64,000 nt of DNA from contig NZ_JANUEM010000004.1 in NCBI RefSeq assembly GCF_024809855.1, positions 124,001-188,000 of the forward strand. Direction: 5' to 3'. Origin of the DNA: Rheinheimera pacifica (GTDB taxonomy: Bacteria; Pseudomonadota; Gammaproteobacteria; Enterobacterales; Alteromonadaceae). Under the pieces are notes generated by a model. The model made no database searches, was not told the DNA's origin, and was given only the letters and a program-made list of their open reading frames with translations. A program made the position numbers and the translations under genes. The stretch's first letter is position 1. Each line of letters begins with the position of its first letter. Below, piece after piece: positions 26,753 through 35,601 of the stretch.

Positions 26753-29221
26753 GTGAGCGTTATGCCACAGCCAATCCACGAGCAACAACACTGGCATGAC
26801 TTGCCGCAATGGCGCCAGTTACTGTTTTGGTGGCAGCGCCAACCGGCACAACGCCTGCAACAGCTGTATAACGAATTACAGCACCAGTTGCGGGAAAACG
26901 GTGCAACCTTCGATCCCTGGCACCAGCAACAGCGCCAGCTGGATTTAATGCCCTGGCTGATTAGTGAAACCCAGTGGCAGCAACTTGAAGCTGGTATTGC
27001 CCAGCGCCATCAGTTGTTAAATGCCATTCTGCACGATTTATACGGCCCGCAGCAGTTGTTACAGCAACAGATCATTCCGCCTGATGTGATTTTTTTAAAT
27101 AAAGACTACCTGCTGCCCTGCTCCGGTTTACTTGATACAGCCACCTGGCTGCCAATGCTGGCCACCGATATAGGCCGTAACAGCAACGGCCAGTTCTGTG
27201 CCTACAGCGACAATACCCAGCTACCGGCCGGTTTAGGTTATGTGCTGGAACACCGGCTGGCATTTAACAACACCACCACTGAGCTCAACTCAGAGGTTAA
27301 AAAAAGCCAGCTGGCAGGTTTTTTCCGTCAGATGCAACAGTTGCTGCAACATGGCCACGGCAATGGCAGCGAGCATAAACTGGCTGGCTTACTCACCCAC
27401 AACCAGCGTGACGCAGCTTATTTTGAGCATGCCTTTTTAGCCAACTATCTTGATATTGCGCTGGTACAGGGTGCAGATCTGATGTTTAAAGACAGCAGGC
27501 TATGGCTAAAAACCCTCAGTGGCCTGCAGCCACTGCAAAGCCTGCTGCGCTACTTACCGGACAACAGCTGTGATCCGCTGGAGTTAGAGCCCGGCAGCAG
27601 TGGCAGCGCCGGCTTATTGCAGAGTATCCGGCAAAAGCAGTTATTATGTGTTAACCCACCCGGCAGTGCCCTGCTCGACTCCGGCGCGTTACTGCCGTTT
27701 TTAGCGCAGTGCTGTGAATTTTTGCTGCAGCAACCCTTATTGCTACCAACCGTACCGGCACTGTGGTGCGGTAACGCCAGCCAGTTGGCCCAGATACAAA
27801 GCGACAGCCACAACTATTGCCTGCAGCACCTGCTAAGCGCACAACAATGGCAGTTGGCCGGGCTGACAGCAACTGAGCAGACAGCCTTATGGCAACAGGT
27901 AGCCCGGCAACCCGCCGCCTATATTGCCCGCCAGTTGCTGCCGTTAAGCCAGTTGCCCTGTTGCGATAAAAACGGCGAATTACAGCCACGCTCAGGCGCA
28001 CTGCGTGTTTTCAGCCTGCTGACTGATCGCGACGTCGGCCAGGCTGAAGTTACAGTGATGCCAGGCGCGCTTGGCCGGGTAAGTACAGACAGCCATAAGC
28101 TGCAACATGCTGACAGAGCCGGTTTCAGCGCAGGCTTTACCGCCAAAGACGTGTGGGTGCTGGCCAATAAAGCTCAGGCAGTCAGCTTGCTAAAAAGTGC
28201 CAAACACCAGGTTACGTTGTCGCGTCAATCCGGTTTATTACCCAGCCGGGTGGCCGACCATTTGTTCTGGCTGGGCCGTTATAATGAGCGACTTAACCTG
28301 ATTTGCCGTGCCCTGCGTGCCGCACTGACACTACTAAATAACAATAATACCGGCGATAACACCCGGCAGGATGCGCGCTGCCTGCTGAGTTTTTGTTTAC
28401 ACGCCAACAGCAGCTCGGACGACAGCGCCGGATACGCTTTACCGGGCCTGCAACCGGCACTGGATCAACTGTTCAGCGCAGACAACCCCACCGGCGTAGT
28501 GGGAATAATGAAAAACCTGCTGTACAACGCCCAGTCGGTTCGCGAATACTTTGGTGAAGATACCTGGTATGTACTGGATAAACTGCAAAATGCTATCTAC
28601 CGGTGGCCGACACAGCCGCAGTGGCAACAACCGGCAACCTTGCTGCGTACGCTGGACGAAATAGTCCTGCTACAAACCGCTATCTACGGCCTGAACAACG
28701 AAACCATGAGCCGTACCCAAACACTGCGCTTTATGGATCTCGGGCAACATTTAGAACGGGCCCAGCAAAGCTGTAGCCTGCTGCAGGCGGTGTTTGCCAA
28801 CACACCACCAACCGATGAGTTGATGGAAGCCCTGCTGCGCCTGGCCGATACATTAATGACCTACCGGCGGCGTTACCATACAGAGCTACACCCGTTAGCC
28901 ATTATGGACTTGCTGCTACTGGACGACAGCACGCCGCGTTCAGTCAGCTATCAGTGTGCCCGTTTACTGCGCCAGACTGAAAAGCTACCGGCGCTGCATA
29001 ATGACAACAAGCTGAGTCGTGAGCAGCGCCTGGCGATGGAACTGGTGACACTACTACAACAAATTGACCTGCAACAGCTGTTTGACGCACAGCAGCATGC
29101 CCTGCCCGGCCTGAGTTTACAGTTGCACCAACTGCAACAAACGCTGCGCCAGCTGTCAGACAGTGTAACCTTGTCTTACTTTAATCATGCTGATTTAAGC
29201 AGCCAGTGGCAGAGTTTTTAA
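26753..29221 (+). CDS. Fusion of circularly permuted ATP-grasp (type 1) and alpha-E domain
   Basis: An 822-residue protein. Residues about 60-475 form a second circularly permuted ATP-grasp domain (FLNKDYLLPCSGLLDTATWL; QLPAGLGYVLEHRLAF; LLTHNQRDAAYFEHAFLANY; CVNPPGSALLD). Residues about 495-815 form an alpha-E domain opening LLPSRVADHLFWLGRYNERL and including RFMDLGQHLERAQQSCSLLQ. The linker retains LWVLANKA-like ATP-grasp C-terminal sequence. The start is GTG with AGGAG ten bases upstream; an ATG three codons later is possible. The sequence is unusually Gln-rich, especially in the N-terminal 110 residues. It is the third gene of the unit and ends overlapping the transglutaminase start (TAATG). 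Confidence 0.88.
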   Translation: MSVMPQPIHEQQHWHDLPQWRQLLFWWQRQPAQRLQQLYNELQHQLRENGATFDPWHQQQRQLDLMPWLISETQWQQLEAGIAQRHQLLNAILHDLYGPQQLLQQQIIPPDVIFLNKDYLLPCSGLLDTATWLPMLATDIGRNSNGQFCAYSDNTQLPAGLGYVLEHRLAFNNTTTELNSEVKKSQLAGFFRQMQQLLQHGHGNGSEHKLAGLLTHNQRDAAYFEHAFLANYLDIALVQGADLMFKDSRLWLKTLSGLQPLQSLLRYLPDNSCDPLELEPGSSGSAGLLQSIRQKQLLCVNPPGSALLDSGALLPFLAQCCEFLLQQPLLLPTVPALWCGNASQLAQIQSDSHNYCLQHLLSAQQWQLAGLTATEQTALWQQVARQPAAYIARQLLPLSQLPCCDKNGELQPRSGALRVFSLLTDRDVGQAEVTVMPGALGRVSTDSHKLQHADRAGFSAGFTAKDVWVLANKAQAVSLLKSAKHQVTLSRQSGLLPSRVADHLFWLGRYNERLNLICRALRAALTLLNNNNTGDNTRQDARCLLSFCLHANSSSDDSAGYALPGLQPALDQLFSADNPTGVVGIMKNLLYNAQSVREYFGEDTWYVLDKLQNAIYRWPTQPQWQQPATLLRTLDEIVLLQTAIYGLNNETMSRTQTLRFMDLGQHLERAQQSCSLLQAVFANTPPTDELMEALLRLADTLMTYRRRYHTELHPLAIMDLLLLDDSTPRSVSYQCARLLRQTEKLPALHNDNKLSREQRLAMELVTLLQQIDLQQLFDAQQHALPGLSLQLHQLQQTLRQLSDSVTLSYFNHADLSSQWQSF

Positions 29222-30102
29222 TGAAATATCAGCTGATCCACCAAACCGAATACCGTTACGCCCAGCCAGTGGCTAACAGCTACAACCTGGCCTGGTTAAC
29301 CCCCCGTCAGTTGCCGTACCAACAGGTAGAATACAGCAGTGTAAGCGTAAACCCGGCACCGTCATTGATACAGCAACGCAGCGACAGCTTTGGCAATACC
29401 CAACACTTTATTCATGTACAGCCACCACACAAACAACTCAGCGTAACCTCCCGCAGCACACTGCAGGTTATGCCGCGGCACAATGTTTTAAAAATACGCG
29501 ATGCCACCGACAGCAGCGGGCTTTTTGCCCACTTGCGCCAGCATACCGATGCAATAACCCTGGACGCTTTGTTGTGTCAGCATGCCAGCCGGATGATCCC
29601 ACTGCTGCCCGCTGCTAAGTCGGTAATCATGCCATTAATGCAACCGGGCCAGAATATACTGCAACTGGCACAGGCCCTGAACCAACTGATATTTACCGAG
29701 TTTAAGTACGATCCGGAATTCAGCACGGTAGTGACGCCCTTATCTGAAGTGTTAGCGCATAAAAGAGGCGTCTGTCAGGATTTTGCCCAACTGGCAATCA
29801 GTTGCCTGCGCAGTGTGGGTATACCGGCACGTTACGTTAGTGGCTATCTGCAAACCCGGCCGCCGGAGGGGCAACCGCGCTTAGTCGGTGCCGATGCCTC
29901 ACATGCCTGGTTTGCCGTATTTGAGCCCACGCTGGGCTGGATAGACTTTGATCCAACCAATAATATTCTGGCCGACGAGCAACACCTGACACTGGCCTGG
30001 GGCCGCGATTACGCCGATGTAGTACCGCTAAAAGGTATACTGCACGGCAATGGCGGGCATCAGCTTAGCGTAGCGGTAGATGTAGTACCGCTGGCTGAAT
30101 AA
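29221..30102 (+). CDS. Transglutaminase-like cysteine protease/ligase
   Basis: A 293-residue protein starting MKYQLIHQTEYRYAQPVANS, where the N-terminal beta domain of bacterial transglutaminase-like proteins begins. The catalytic triad is clear: Cys in RGVCQDFAQLAISCLRSVGI, His in ASHAWFAVF, Asp in WIDFDPTNN. The start ATG overlaps the preceding stop (TAATG). It closes the ATP-grasp/alpha-E unit, and the next gene is convergent. In related clusters the transglutaminase-like enzyme is predicted to cleave or transfer the ATP-grasp product. Confidence 0.92.
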   Translation: MKYQLIHQTEYRYAQPVANSYNLAWLTPRQLPYQQVEYSSVSVNPAPSLIQQRSDSFGNTQHFIHVQPPHKQLSVTSRSTLQVMPRHNVLKIRDATDSSGLFAHLRQHTDAITLDALLCQHASRMIPLLPAAKSVIMPLMQPGQNILQLAQALNQLIFTEFKYDPEFSTVVTPLSEVLAHKRGVCQDFAQLAISCLRSVGIPARYVSGYLQTRPPEGQPRLVGADASHAWFAVFEPTLGWIDFDPTNNILADEQHLTLAWGRDYADVVPLKGILHGNGGHQLSVAVDVVPLAE

Positions 30103-30104
30103 GC

Positions 30105-30926
30105 TCAGCCAGCATCATTATTGGCCGCCACACTGCGCAACCAGCGGTAACCCAGCCAGGCCGCAGCCAGTATATAAGGCAATGCACCGGGCACCCACAT
30201 TAGCAACCCGGCCAGTTGCTGATCACTGAGTTCATGTGTCGGGTAATACAATAAGCTGTCAGCAAAGGTCAGGATTGCACCAAGAAAGCCGGTATGCATC
30301 AGCGTAAACAACAGCGCCAGCAACGCCCAGAAACGGTTACGCTCGCTGCATTGCAACACCGCCCACCACAACATCGCAGCAGTAAACATAAAGCAAATAT
30401 GCTCAACCAGATGCCACCACGGATGCTCCAGCGCCAGCACATAAAAGTGCGGTGTATGCCAAAACCAGACAACGGCAGCATGTAAATAAGCCAGACCAAG
30501 CGGATAATGGCTTAGCTTTAGCAAAGGCTGCCAGGCTATCCGGCCCCAACGGCCGGTAATAGCTGCAAACTGGGCCAACGGCTGGCTTAGCGCCCACAGT
30601 GGTGCAATTACCACCATAAACAGCATATGCTGCACCATATGGGCGCTGGCGCTGATTTCTGCCCAGTCGTCCAGCGGGCCCGTTACAGCAACAGCACACA
30701 AAATACAGCCAGAATGAAACAGCATACCCTGCCACAATGATGGCTGGCGTTTTACACTACCAAGCAGATACAACAGCCAGAATACCGCTAGTAACAGTAT
30801 TGCAATCAGCGCAGCCCAAAATGATTCACCGTCATGCTGCAGTATACTGTGCGCCTGTACCGGCAAGCTCAGGCTGCAGCCTGCTAACAGCCACACCCAA
30901 CGGCGGCAATATAAGCGCAATTTCAT
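30105..30926 (-). CDS. ctaG: Cytochrome c oxidase assembly protein CtaG (caa3 type)
   Basis: A membrane protein of about 273 residues. It begins with a signal-like segment (VWLLAGCSLSLPVQAHSILQ), followed by about seven helices. Motifs such as SASAHMVQHMLFMVVIAPLW, LHAAVVWFWHTPHFYVLALE and WWHLVEHICFMFTAAMLWWA are the His-rich segments of the CtaG_Bac (caa3 assembly) family. It probably inserts copper during oxidase maturation. The start is the ATG at 30926, which overlaps the upstream stop as ATGA; a longer ORF to 31178 lies over the upstream gene. It ends 2 bp from the convergent transglutaminase gene. Confidence 0.9.
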   Translation of the reverse strand: MKLRLYCRRWVWLLAGCSLSLPVQAHSILQHDGESFWAALIAILLLAVFWLLYLLGSVKRQPSLWQGMLFHSGCILCAVAVTGPLDDWAEISASAHMVQHMLFMVVIAPLWALSQPLAQFAAITGRWGRIAWQPLLKLSHYPLGLAYLHAAVVWFWHTPHFYVLALEHPWWHLVEHICFMFTAAMLWWAVLQCSERNRFWALLALLFTLMHTGFLGAILTFADSLLYYPTHELSDQQLAGLLMWVPGALPYILAAAWLGYRWLRSVAANNDAG

Positions 30927-31285
30927 ATACATGGCGCTAATACCAGCACAGGTAAACCGCCAAGCAGCGTTGCCAGCGCTGCCATTACATACAACACCGT
31001 GCTGACATAACCGACAAAGCGTAGTGTACGGTTGCCGTGCGGCACACTGCGGCAATAACGCCAGCCGCGCCAGGCCATTAGCAATAACAGTGTTATAACA
31101 GCTGATGTTAACCCCCAAAGCATATAATTCAGCCAGTTGGCAGCACCATCTTGTGGCGCAGGTGCGGCAAACTGACACACCACAGATAACCCGGCGTACA
31201 TAGCAATAAACCAGATACTCCAGATACTAAACCCCAGTACCAGTTGGGCCGGGTGGCCAGGTTTACACCAGCGCCGCCAGCTCAT
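30923..31285 (-). CDS. Small membrane protein of the oxidase cluster
   Basis: A 120-residue protein with three hydrophobic helices (LVLGFSIWSIWFIAMYAGLS; YMLWGLTSAVITLLLLMAW; TVLYVMAALATLLGGLPVL). The start ATG at 31285 overlaps the oxidase stop as ATGA, and its own stop overlaps ctaG the same way. It is therefore translationally locked between the oxidase fusion and ctaG. No domain is recognised. A small accessory subunit of the oxidase is a plausible role, from position only. Confidence 0.75.
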   Translation of the reverse strand: MSWRRWCKPGHPAQLVLGFSIWSIWFIAMYAGLSVVCQFAAPAPQDGAANWLNYMLWGLTSAVITLLLLMAWRGWRYCRSVPHGNRTLRFVGYVSTVLYVMAALATLLGGLPVLVLAPCI

Positions 31286-33804
31286 AACACCTGCCCCCAG
31301 CCAAGCGGTAAAATAAAAAACGAGACAATACTCAGCCAGTAAACACCAAGGTAATAAAACCACAGCGGCTTAACTACCTGCGGCTCGTACGGCCTGTGCT
31401 TGCTGACATAACCCCGCCCTACCCTGAGCGCCTGCAGCAAGGTGAGTAGCACCGCCAGGCCGGCATGGCCAAGTAGATACAATAGAATAACCATGATCAC
31501 CGCATCATGCGCGCTACTGGTATAGGCCAGGGGCGCCATGATAAATAAGCTCAGCAACAGTATAAAATGCGCGCTGCCGGTTAAAACACACCACCATAAC
31601 TGCCGCTGCAACTGGCTGTCCTGGCCATCTGCCAATTTCGTGCTCAACCGGTTAAATTGCCATAGTGCAATAGTTGCCAGAGCGCCGCACAGCAGCAACA
31701 GTGTTACCGGCAGTGGCCCTTCTGCGGGTGCTGACCACTGCGGCGCTGCTGTCCACAGGTAAAACCAGCCAAACAGTAATGCCATAAACAGCGCGCCATT
31801 TGCCAGTAAGGTTACTACCATACCCCAGCGGCCGGGGCCGTCGGTGCTCTGATACTCTAATGGCAAAGCCAGCTCAGCATCGCTAGGCGATGCGACGGGT
31901 TGCAGGTTAGCACCGTTGTGCCAGCTCCAGCACAGCAGCAATACCAGCGCAACGATAGCGGCAAGCAATGCCAGCGGATACCAGCGGCATAGCAAGCTGA
32001 TACAAACAAACGCCAGCGCCAGCGCACTGTACAACGGCCACCACGAGTTACCGGGCAAATGCAGTGTTTGCTGTACACGGGCACTTACCGCCGACGTGCC
32101 CCAGTTTTCGCGACGGCCGCTGGTGGTGCCGATCATACCGCCTTCCCCGGCAGCAATACGTTGTGGTAACGCCGGGTCGTGCCACAATGGCTGGCGGCTG
32201 GTAACGATCGGCAACGACGCAAAGTTATACTGCGCCGGTGGCATATCCAGTGCCCATTCCAGCGTATCGGCCTGCCAGGGGTTAGCGCTGGCGCGCTTGC
32301 CAAACCAAAAATGCAGCAGTAAATCCAGCAACACCATGGCCACACCAATTGCCATAATAAAGCTGCCAACAGACGACAGCAGATTAAGCCAGTCCCAGCC
32401 CAACCCGGCTTCATAGGTATAAACCCGCCGCGGCATACCCAGCAAGCCGGTCAGATGCATCAGCAAAAATGTCAGGTTAAAACCGCCGAATGTCAGCCAA
32501 AAGCCCCAGCGGCCAATCTTCTCAGACGGCATCCGGCCAGACACTAAAGGTAACCAGTAATACAAACCGGCAATCAGCGGGAAAAACATACCTCCCACCA
32601 GTACATAGTGCATATGTGCCACCACAAAATGGGTGTCGTGTACCTGCCAGTTAAAGGGTACCAGCGCCAGCATTACACCGGTCAGACCACCACAAACAAA
32701 AATCAACAGAAAGCCACAGATCCACAGCATCGGCAGCCGGAACACCACCTTGCCGTACCACAGCGTTGCCAGCCAGGCAAATACCTGAATAGCGGTAGGC
32801 ACCGCTACCAGCATACTGGCAACAGAAAAAAAGGCCTGCGCCAGCTGCGGAATACCTACCGTAAACATATGGTGTACCCAAAGGCCAAAACTGATAAAGC
32901 CGGTGAGAATGATGCCGATTACCACCCAGCGATAACCGACAATTGGCCTGCCACTGAACACCGGGATCAAAGTTGAGACAATACCGGCCGCTGGCAGGAA
33001 AATGATATACACCTCAGGGTGGCCGAACAGCCAGAACAAGTGCTGCCACAACAGCGGATCGCCGCCCGCAGCCACGGTAAAAAACGGCATACCGGCAGCT
33101 CGTTCCAGCTCCAGCAGAATACTGGCAAGAATAAGTGGCGGAAAACCAAACACAATCATCAGCGCCATCACCAGAATATACCAGCAAAACAGCGGCATCC
33201 GGCTTAGTGTCATGCCTTTGGCCCGGCTGCACAAAATAGACACTGTCAGTTCAATACCGGCCGCCATGGCAGAAATTTCGACAAAAGTAATACCCAACAA
33301 CCAGAAATCTGAGCCCGGCCCCGGTGAAAATTCGCTGCTGCTAAGCGGCGTATACATAAACCAGCCAGACGCCGGCGCAATACCCAATAGCAGGCTAAAC
33401 ATAATAATAATGCCGCCAAACAAGTAGCAGTAGTAACCCAGCGCACTGATACGCGGGAACAATAAATCCCTGCTGCCGGTCATTTTCGGGATCAGATATA
33501 TAGCTAACCCTTCCAGTACCGGTATAGCAAATAAGAACATCATTACGCTGCCATGCATGCTAAACAGCTGGCCGTAAGTATCAGCACTAAGGATACTTTG
33601 TTCCGGTAAGGCTAACTGCGTGCGGAGCAACATTGCCAGTACACCGCCGATCAGAAAAAACACCATGCCGGTAACCATAAAACGCAGGCCAATGGTGCTG
33701 TGATTTACTGCCGCTAGGCTGCCCCAGCCGGGCAAATTAGCCCAGATCTGCGCCAGTTTCTTAATGTCAGCCGCCATTGGTGTAGCTTTGTTCGCGTCAG
33801 TCAT
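31282..33804 (-). CDS. ctaD: Cytochrome c oxidase subunit I and III fusion
   Basis: An 840-residue protein. Residues about 20-560 are subunit I with heme and copper ligands: the low-spin-heme His in SMHGSVMMFLFAIPVLEG, GHPEVYIIFLP with Cu-B His and the crosslinked Tyr, WVHHMFTVG and the paired His in HDTHFVVAHMHYVLVGG. Residues about 600-840 are a subunit III-like part with several helices (WGMVVTLLANGALFMALLFG; LLLLCGALATIALWQFNRL). GHPEVY fits the A-type haem-copper oxidases. The fusion is known in some caa3-type clusters. It receives electrons from cytochrome c via subunit II, encoded just upstream. Confidence 0.95.
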   Translation of the reverse strand: MTDANKATPMAADIKKLAQIWANLPGWGSLAAVNHSTIGLRFMVTGMVFFLIGGVLAMLLRTQLALPEQSILSADTYGQLFSMHGSVMMFLFAIPVLEGLAIYLIPKMTGSRDLLFPRISALGYYCYLFGGIIIMFSLLLGIAPASGWFMYTPLSSSEFSPGPGSDFWLLGITFVEISAMAAGIELTVSILCSRAKGMTLSRMPLFCWYILVMALMIVFGFPPLILASILLELERAAGMPFFTVAAGGDPLLWQHLFWLFGHPEVYIIFLPAAGIVSTLIPVFSGRPIVGYRWVVIGIILTGFISFGLWVHHMFTVGIPQLAQAFFSVASMLVAVPTAIQVFAWLATLWYGKVVFRLPMLWICGFLLIFVCGGLTGVMLALVPFNWQVHDTHFVVAHMHYVLVGGMFFPLIAGLYYWLPLVSGRMPSEKIGRWGFWLTFGGFNLTFLLMHLTGLLGMPRRVYTYEAGLGWDWLNLLSSVGSFIMAIGVAMVLLDLLLHFWFGKRASANPWQADTLEWALDMPPAQYNFASLPIVTSRQPLWHDPALPQRIAAGEGGMIGTTSGRRENWGTSAVSARVQQTLHLPGNSWWPLYSALALAFVCISLLCRWYPLALLAAIVALVLLLCWSWHNGANLQPVASPSDAELALPLEYQSTDGPGRWGMVVTLLANGALFMALLFGWFYLWTAAPQWSAPAEGPLPVTLLLLCGALATIALWQFNRLSTKLADGQDSQLQRQLWWCVLTGSAHFILLLSLFIMAPLAYTSSAHDAVIMVILLYLLGHAGLAVLLTLLQALRVGRGYVSKHRPYEPQVVKPLWFYYLGVYWLSIVSFFILPLGWGQVL

Positions 33805-34513
33805 CAGTGCTGTGCTCCTTTAGCCAGGTGGCAAATGCCGCTTGCTCATGTGCTATAACACTAAACTGCATATGCGCATGGCCCAGCCCACAATATTCAG
33901 TGCACTGGCCGCGGTAAGTACCCGCTTCCGACGCTTCAAGCCGCAGTACATTAGTACGCCCCGGCAGCATATCCAGCTTTACTCCCAGCCTTGGCACCCA
34001 AAAGGAGTGGATCACATCGGCGCTGGTTAGTTGCAGGTACACCGGGGTATTAACCGGAATATGCAGCTCATCAGTCAGTTCAATGGCATGCCCGGGATAA
34101 TAAACCTGCCAGTACCACTGATGGCCGGTTACTTCGATTTTTAGCGCGTTGTCGTCAGCCAGCGGTAACATACGCTGGCCAACCGGAATGCCAATAAGCA
34201 ACAGTGCCATAATGCTTAGCAGCGGCAACGCCAGCCCGCCCCAGCACAGCCAGGCATTTGGCCGCACAGACGGGCTGTTATCACCCCGGCGTTTTATCGC
34301 GTAAAACCACAGTAGCGCTACCAGCAGCAATATCAGCGTGGCAAAACCGAACATGCCCCACCATAACAGCGCCACTTCGGCAGCCGCCGGGCCTTTAGGG
34401 TCCAGGCTGGAAAAGGGGCCTGAGCAACCAGTCAGGCTTAATAACAGGCCAGTTGCACCAACAGCTGCTAGACTGGGTTGATGCCGTTTTTGTTTATCAA
34501 TTTTTAACTTCAA
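33797..34513 (-). CDS. coxB: Cytochrome c oxidase subunit II (lipoprotein)
   Basis: About 238 residues. The lipobox LLSLTGC marks a lipoprotein N terminus, and two helices follow (VALLWWGMFGFATLILLLVA; LCWGGLALPLLSIMALLLIG). The Cu-A site is intact: HSFWVPRLG carries the His, and CTEYCGLGHAHMQF carries C-x3-C-x3-H-x2-M. There is no good ATG; a TTG at 34513 is the likely start, 12 bp from the divergent DUF2231 gene. The stop overlaps the oxidase I+III start by 8 bp. A longer upstream ORF lies antisense to that neighbour and was not used. No fused cytochrome c domain is seen. Confidence 0.9.
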   Translation of the reverse strand: MKLKIDKQKRHQPSLAAVGATGLLLSLTGCSGPFSSLDPKGPAAAEVALLWWGMFGFATLILLLVALLWFYAIKRRGDNSPSVRPNAWLCWGGLALPLLSIMALLLIGIPVGQRMLPLADDNALKIEVTGHQWYWQVYYPGHAIELTDELHIPVNTPVYLQLTSADVIHSFWVPRLGVKLDMLPGRTNVLRLEASEAGTYRGQCTEYCGLGHAHMQFSVIAHEQAAFATWLKEHSTDD

Positions 34514-34525
34514 CCGAGATGTATT

Positions 34526-35005
34526 ATGTCGATGCAGCCCATCACCAGCCAAATTATGATTTTTGGCCATCCTTTGCACCCTGGTCTTATTCACTTCCCG
34601 GTGGCCGCCCTGATTGGGTTGATTGCCACCGATCTGGCCTTTGTGTACAGCAGCGATATGTTCTGGGCCCGGGCTGGCCTGTGGCTGGCCGGGGTTGGTG
34701 CAATCGGAGGCTGGATAGCAGGTTTGGCAGGTTTGATGGATTTGCTGCTGGTAAGCCAGATCAGACGGCTGATCACGGCCTGGTGTCATGCCATCCTGGC
34801 AGTAATGCTGCTGTCGCTGGCTACGCTGAACTGGCTGTTGCGTCTGCCGGACCCGGCCAGTGTTATTCTGCCTCAGGGGCTGTATTTGTCGGTACTCAGT
34901 GGCTTGCTGATCACTGTAACCGGCTATCTTGGTGGCAGACTGGTGTATGAATACGCCGTTGGTGTCAACATCGACGACATGTTGCAACAAGACGCTAAGC
35001 CCTGA
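34526..35005 (+). CDS. DUF2231 membrane protein
   Basis: A 159-residue protein with four membrane helices. The opening MIFGHPLHPGLIHFPVAALI is the signature of DUF2231, in which the HPLHPxLIHFP motif may bind heme or metal. It is divergent from coxB and convergent with the CopD-like gene. DUF2231 proteins often sit beside oxidase and cytochrome genes. A redox or heme-related role in the membrane is inferred from context only. Confidence 0.85.
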   Translation: MSMQPITSQIMIFGHPLHPGLIHFPVAALIGLIATDLAFVYSSDMFWARAGLWLAGVGAIGGWIAGLAGLMDLLLVSQIRRLITAWCHAILAVMLLSLATLNWLLRLPDPASVILPQGLYLSVLSGLLITVTGYLGGRLVYEYAVGVNIDDMLQQDAKP

Positions 35006-35022
35006 TCCTGCGCCTTGATATG

Positions 35023-35457
35023 TCAGAGAAACCATAACAGGCTCTCCTGGCTGGGTTTAACCAGCACTATAATAATAATACCCAGCAACAACAGCAAAAT
35101 AGCGCTAAACAGGATGGTGCATTTTACACCTATGGCCGTCGCATGCTCCCGCTTACGGTATAAAATAAGTAAGCCCGCCAGCACATGGCAAACCACCAGA
35201 GTGCTAACCAGCGTAAGCTTTACTAACAACCAGCTGTCAATATTACGGCTAACGGCAAAAATAGCCGTTCCTGACACGATAGCCAGCAGCGCTACCGGGC
35301 TGGCCAGACGGGTAAACCATAAACGGTCTATCGTATCGCCAGTACCGGCAGCTTCAGCCAATTGCGTTTGTGAATGGTGGATCAGCAACGGTAAGATCAA
35401 TAATGCAGCAGCCCAGATCACCAGGGCGCAAATATGTATAAACAACAACCAAACCAT
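35023..35457 (-). CDS. CopD-like membrane protein
   Basis: A 144-residue protein with four hydrophobic helices. It opens WLLFIHICALVIWAAALLIL, followed by PLLIHHSQ and DRLWFTRLASPVALLAIVSG, in the style of CopD/DUF2269-like proteins with paired His in the first helix. DSWLLVKLTLVSTLVVCHVL matches the third helix of the family. It is next to the oxidase cluster, so copper or heme handling is possible. The gene ends 17 bp from the convergent DUF2231 gene. Confidence 0.72.
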   Translation of the reverse strand: MVWLLFIHICALVIWAAALLILPLLIHHSQTQLAEAAGTGDTIDRLWFTRLASPVALLAIVSGTAIFAVSRNIDSWLLVKLTLVSTLVVCHVLAGLLILYRKREHATAIGVKCTILFSAILLLLLGIIIIVLVKPSQESLLWFL

Positions 35458-35601
35458 CAGCAGGTACCACCGGCATCAGGTTTAATAAAAAAAATCATAA
35501 GCGAATTGTTAACTAAGTAGTTTTTAAAGCAACAAAGTTAACCCTAGCAGATTATTTCAAATCTGCCGCTTATTAGCAGACTTTGTCTGCCCAGATAAAA
35601 T

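Noticed and set aside
30927-31178. N-terminal extension of CtaG
   Set aside because: It overlaps the small membrane-protein gene in another frame, and the signal-like segment starts only at the ATG at 30926.
34514-35035. Long N-terminal extension of subunit II in the same open frame
   Set aside because: It lies antisense to the DUF2231 gene, is Gln/His-rich without domain character, and precedes the lipoprotein signal, which must be N-terminal.
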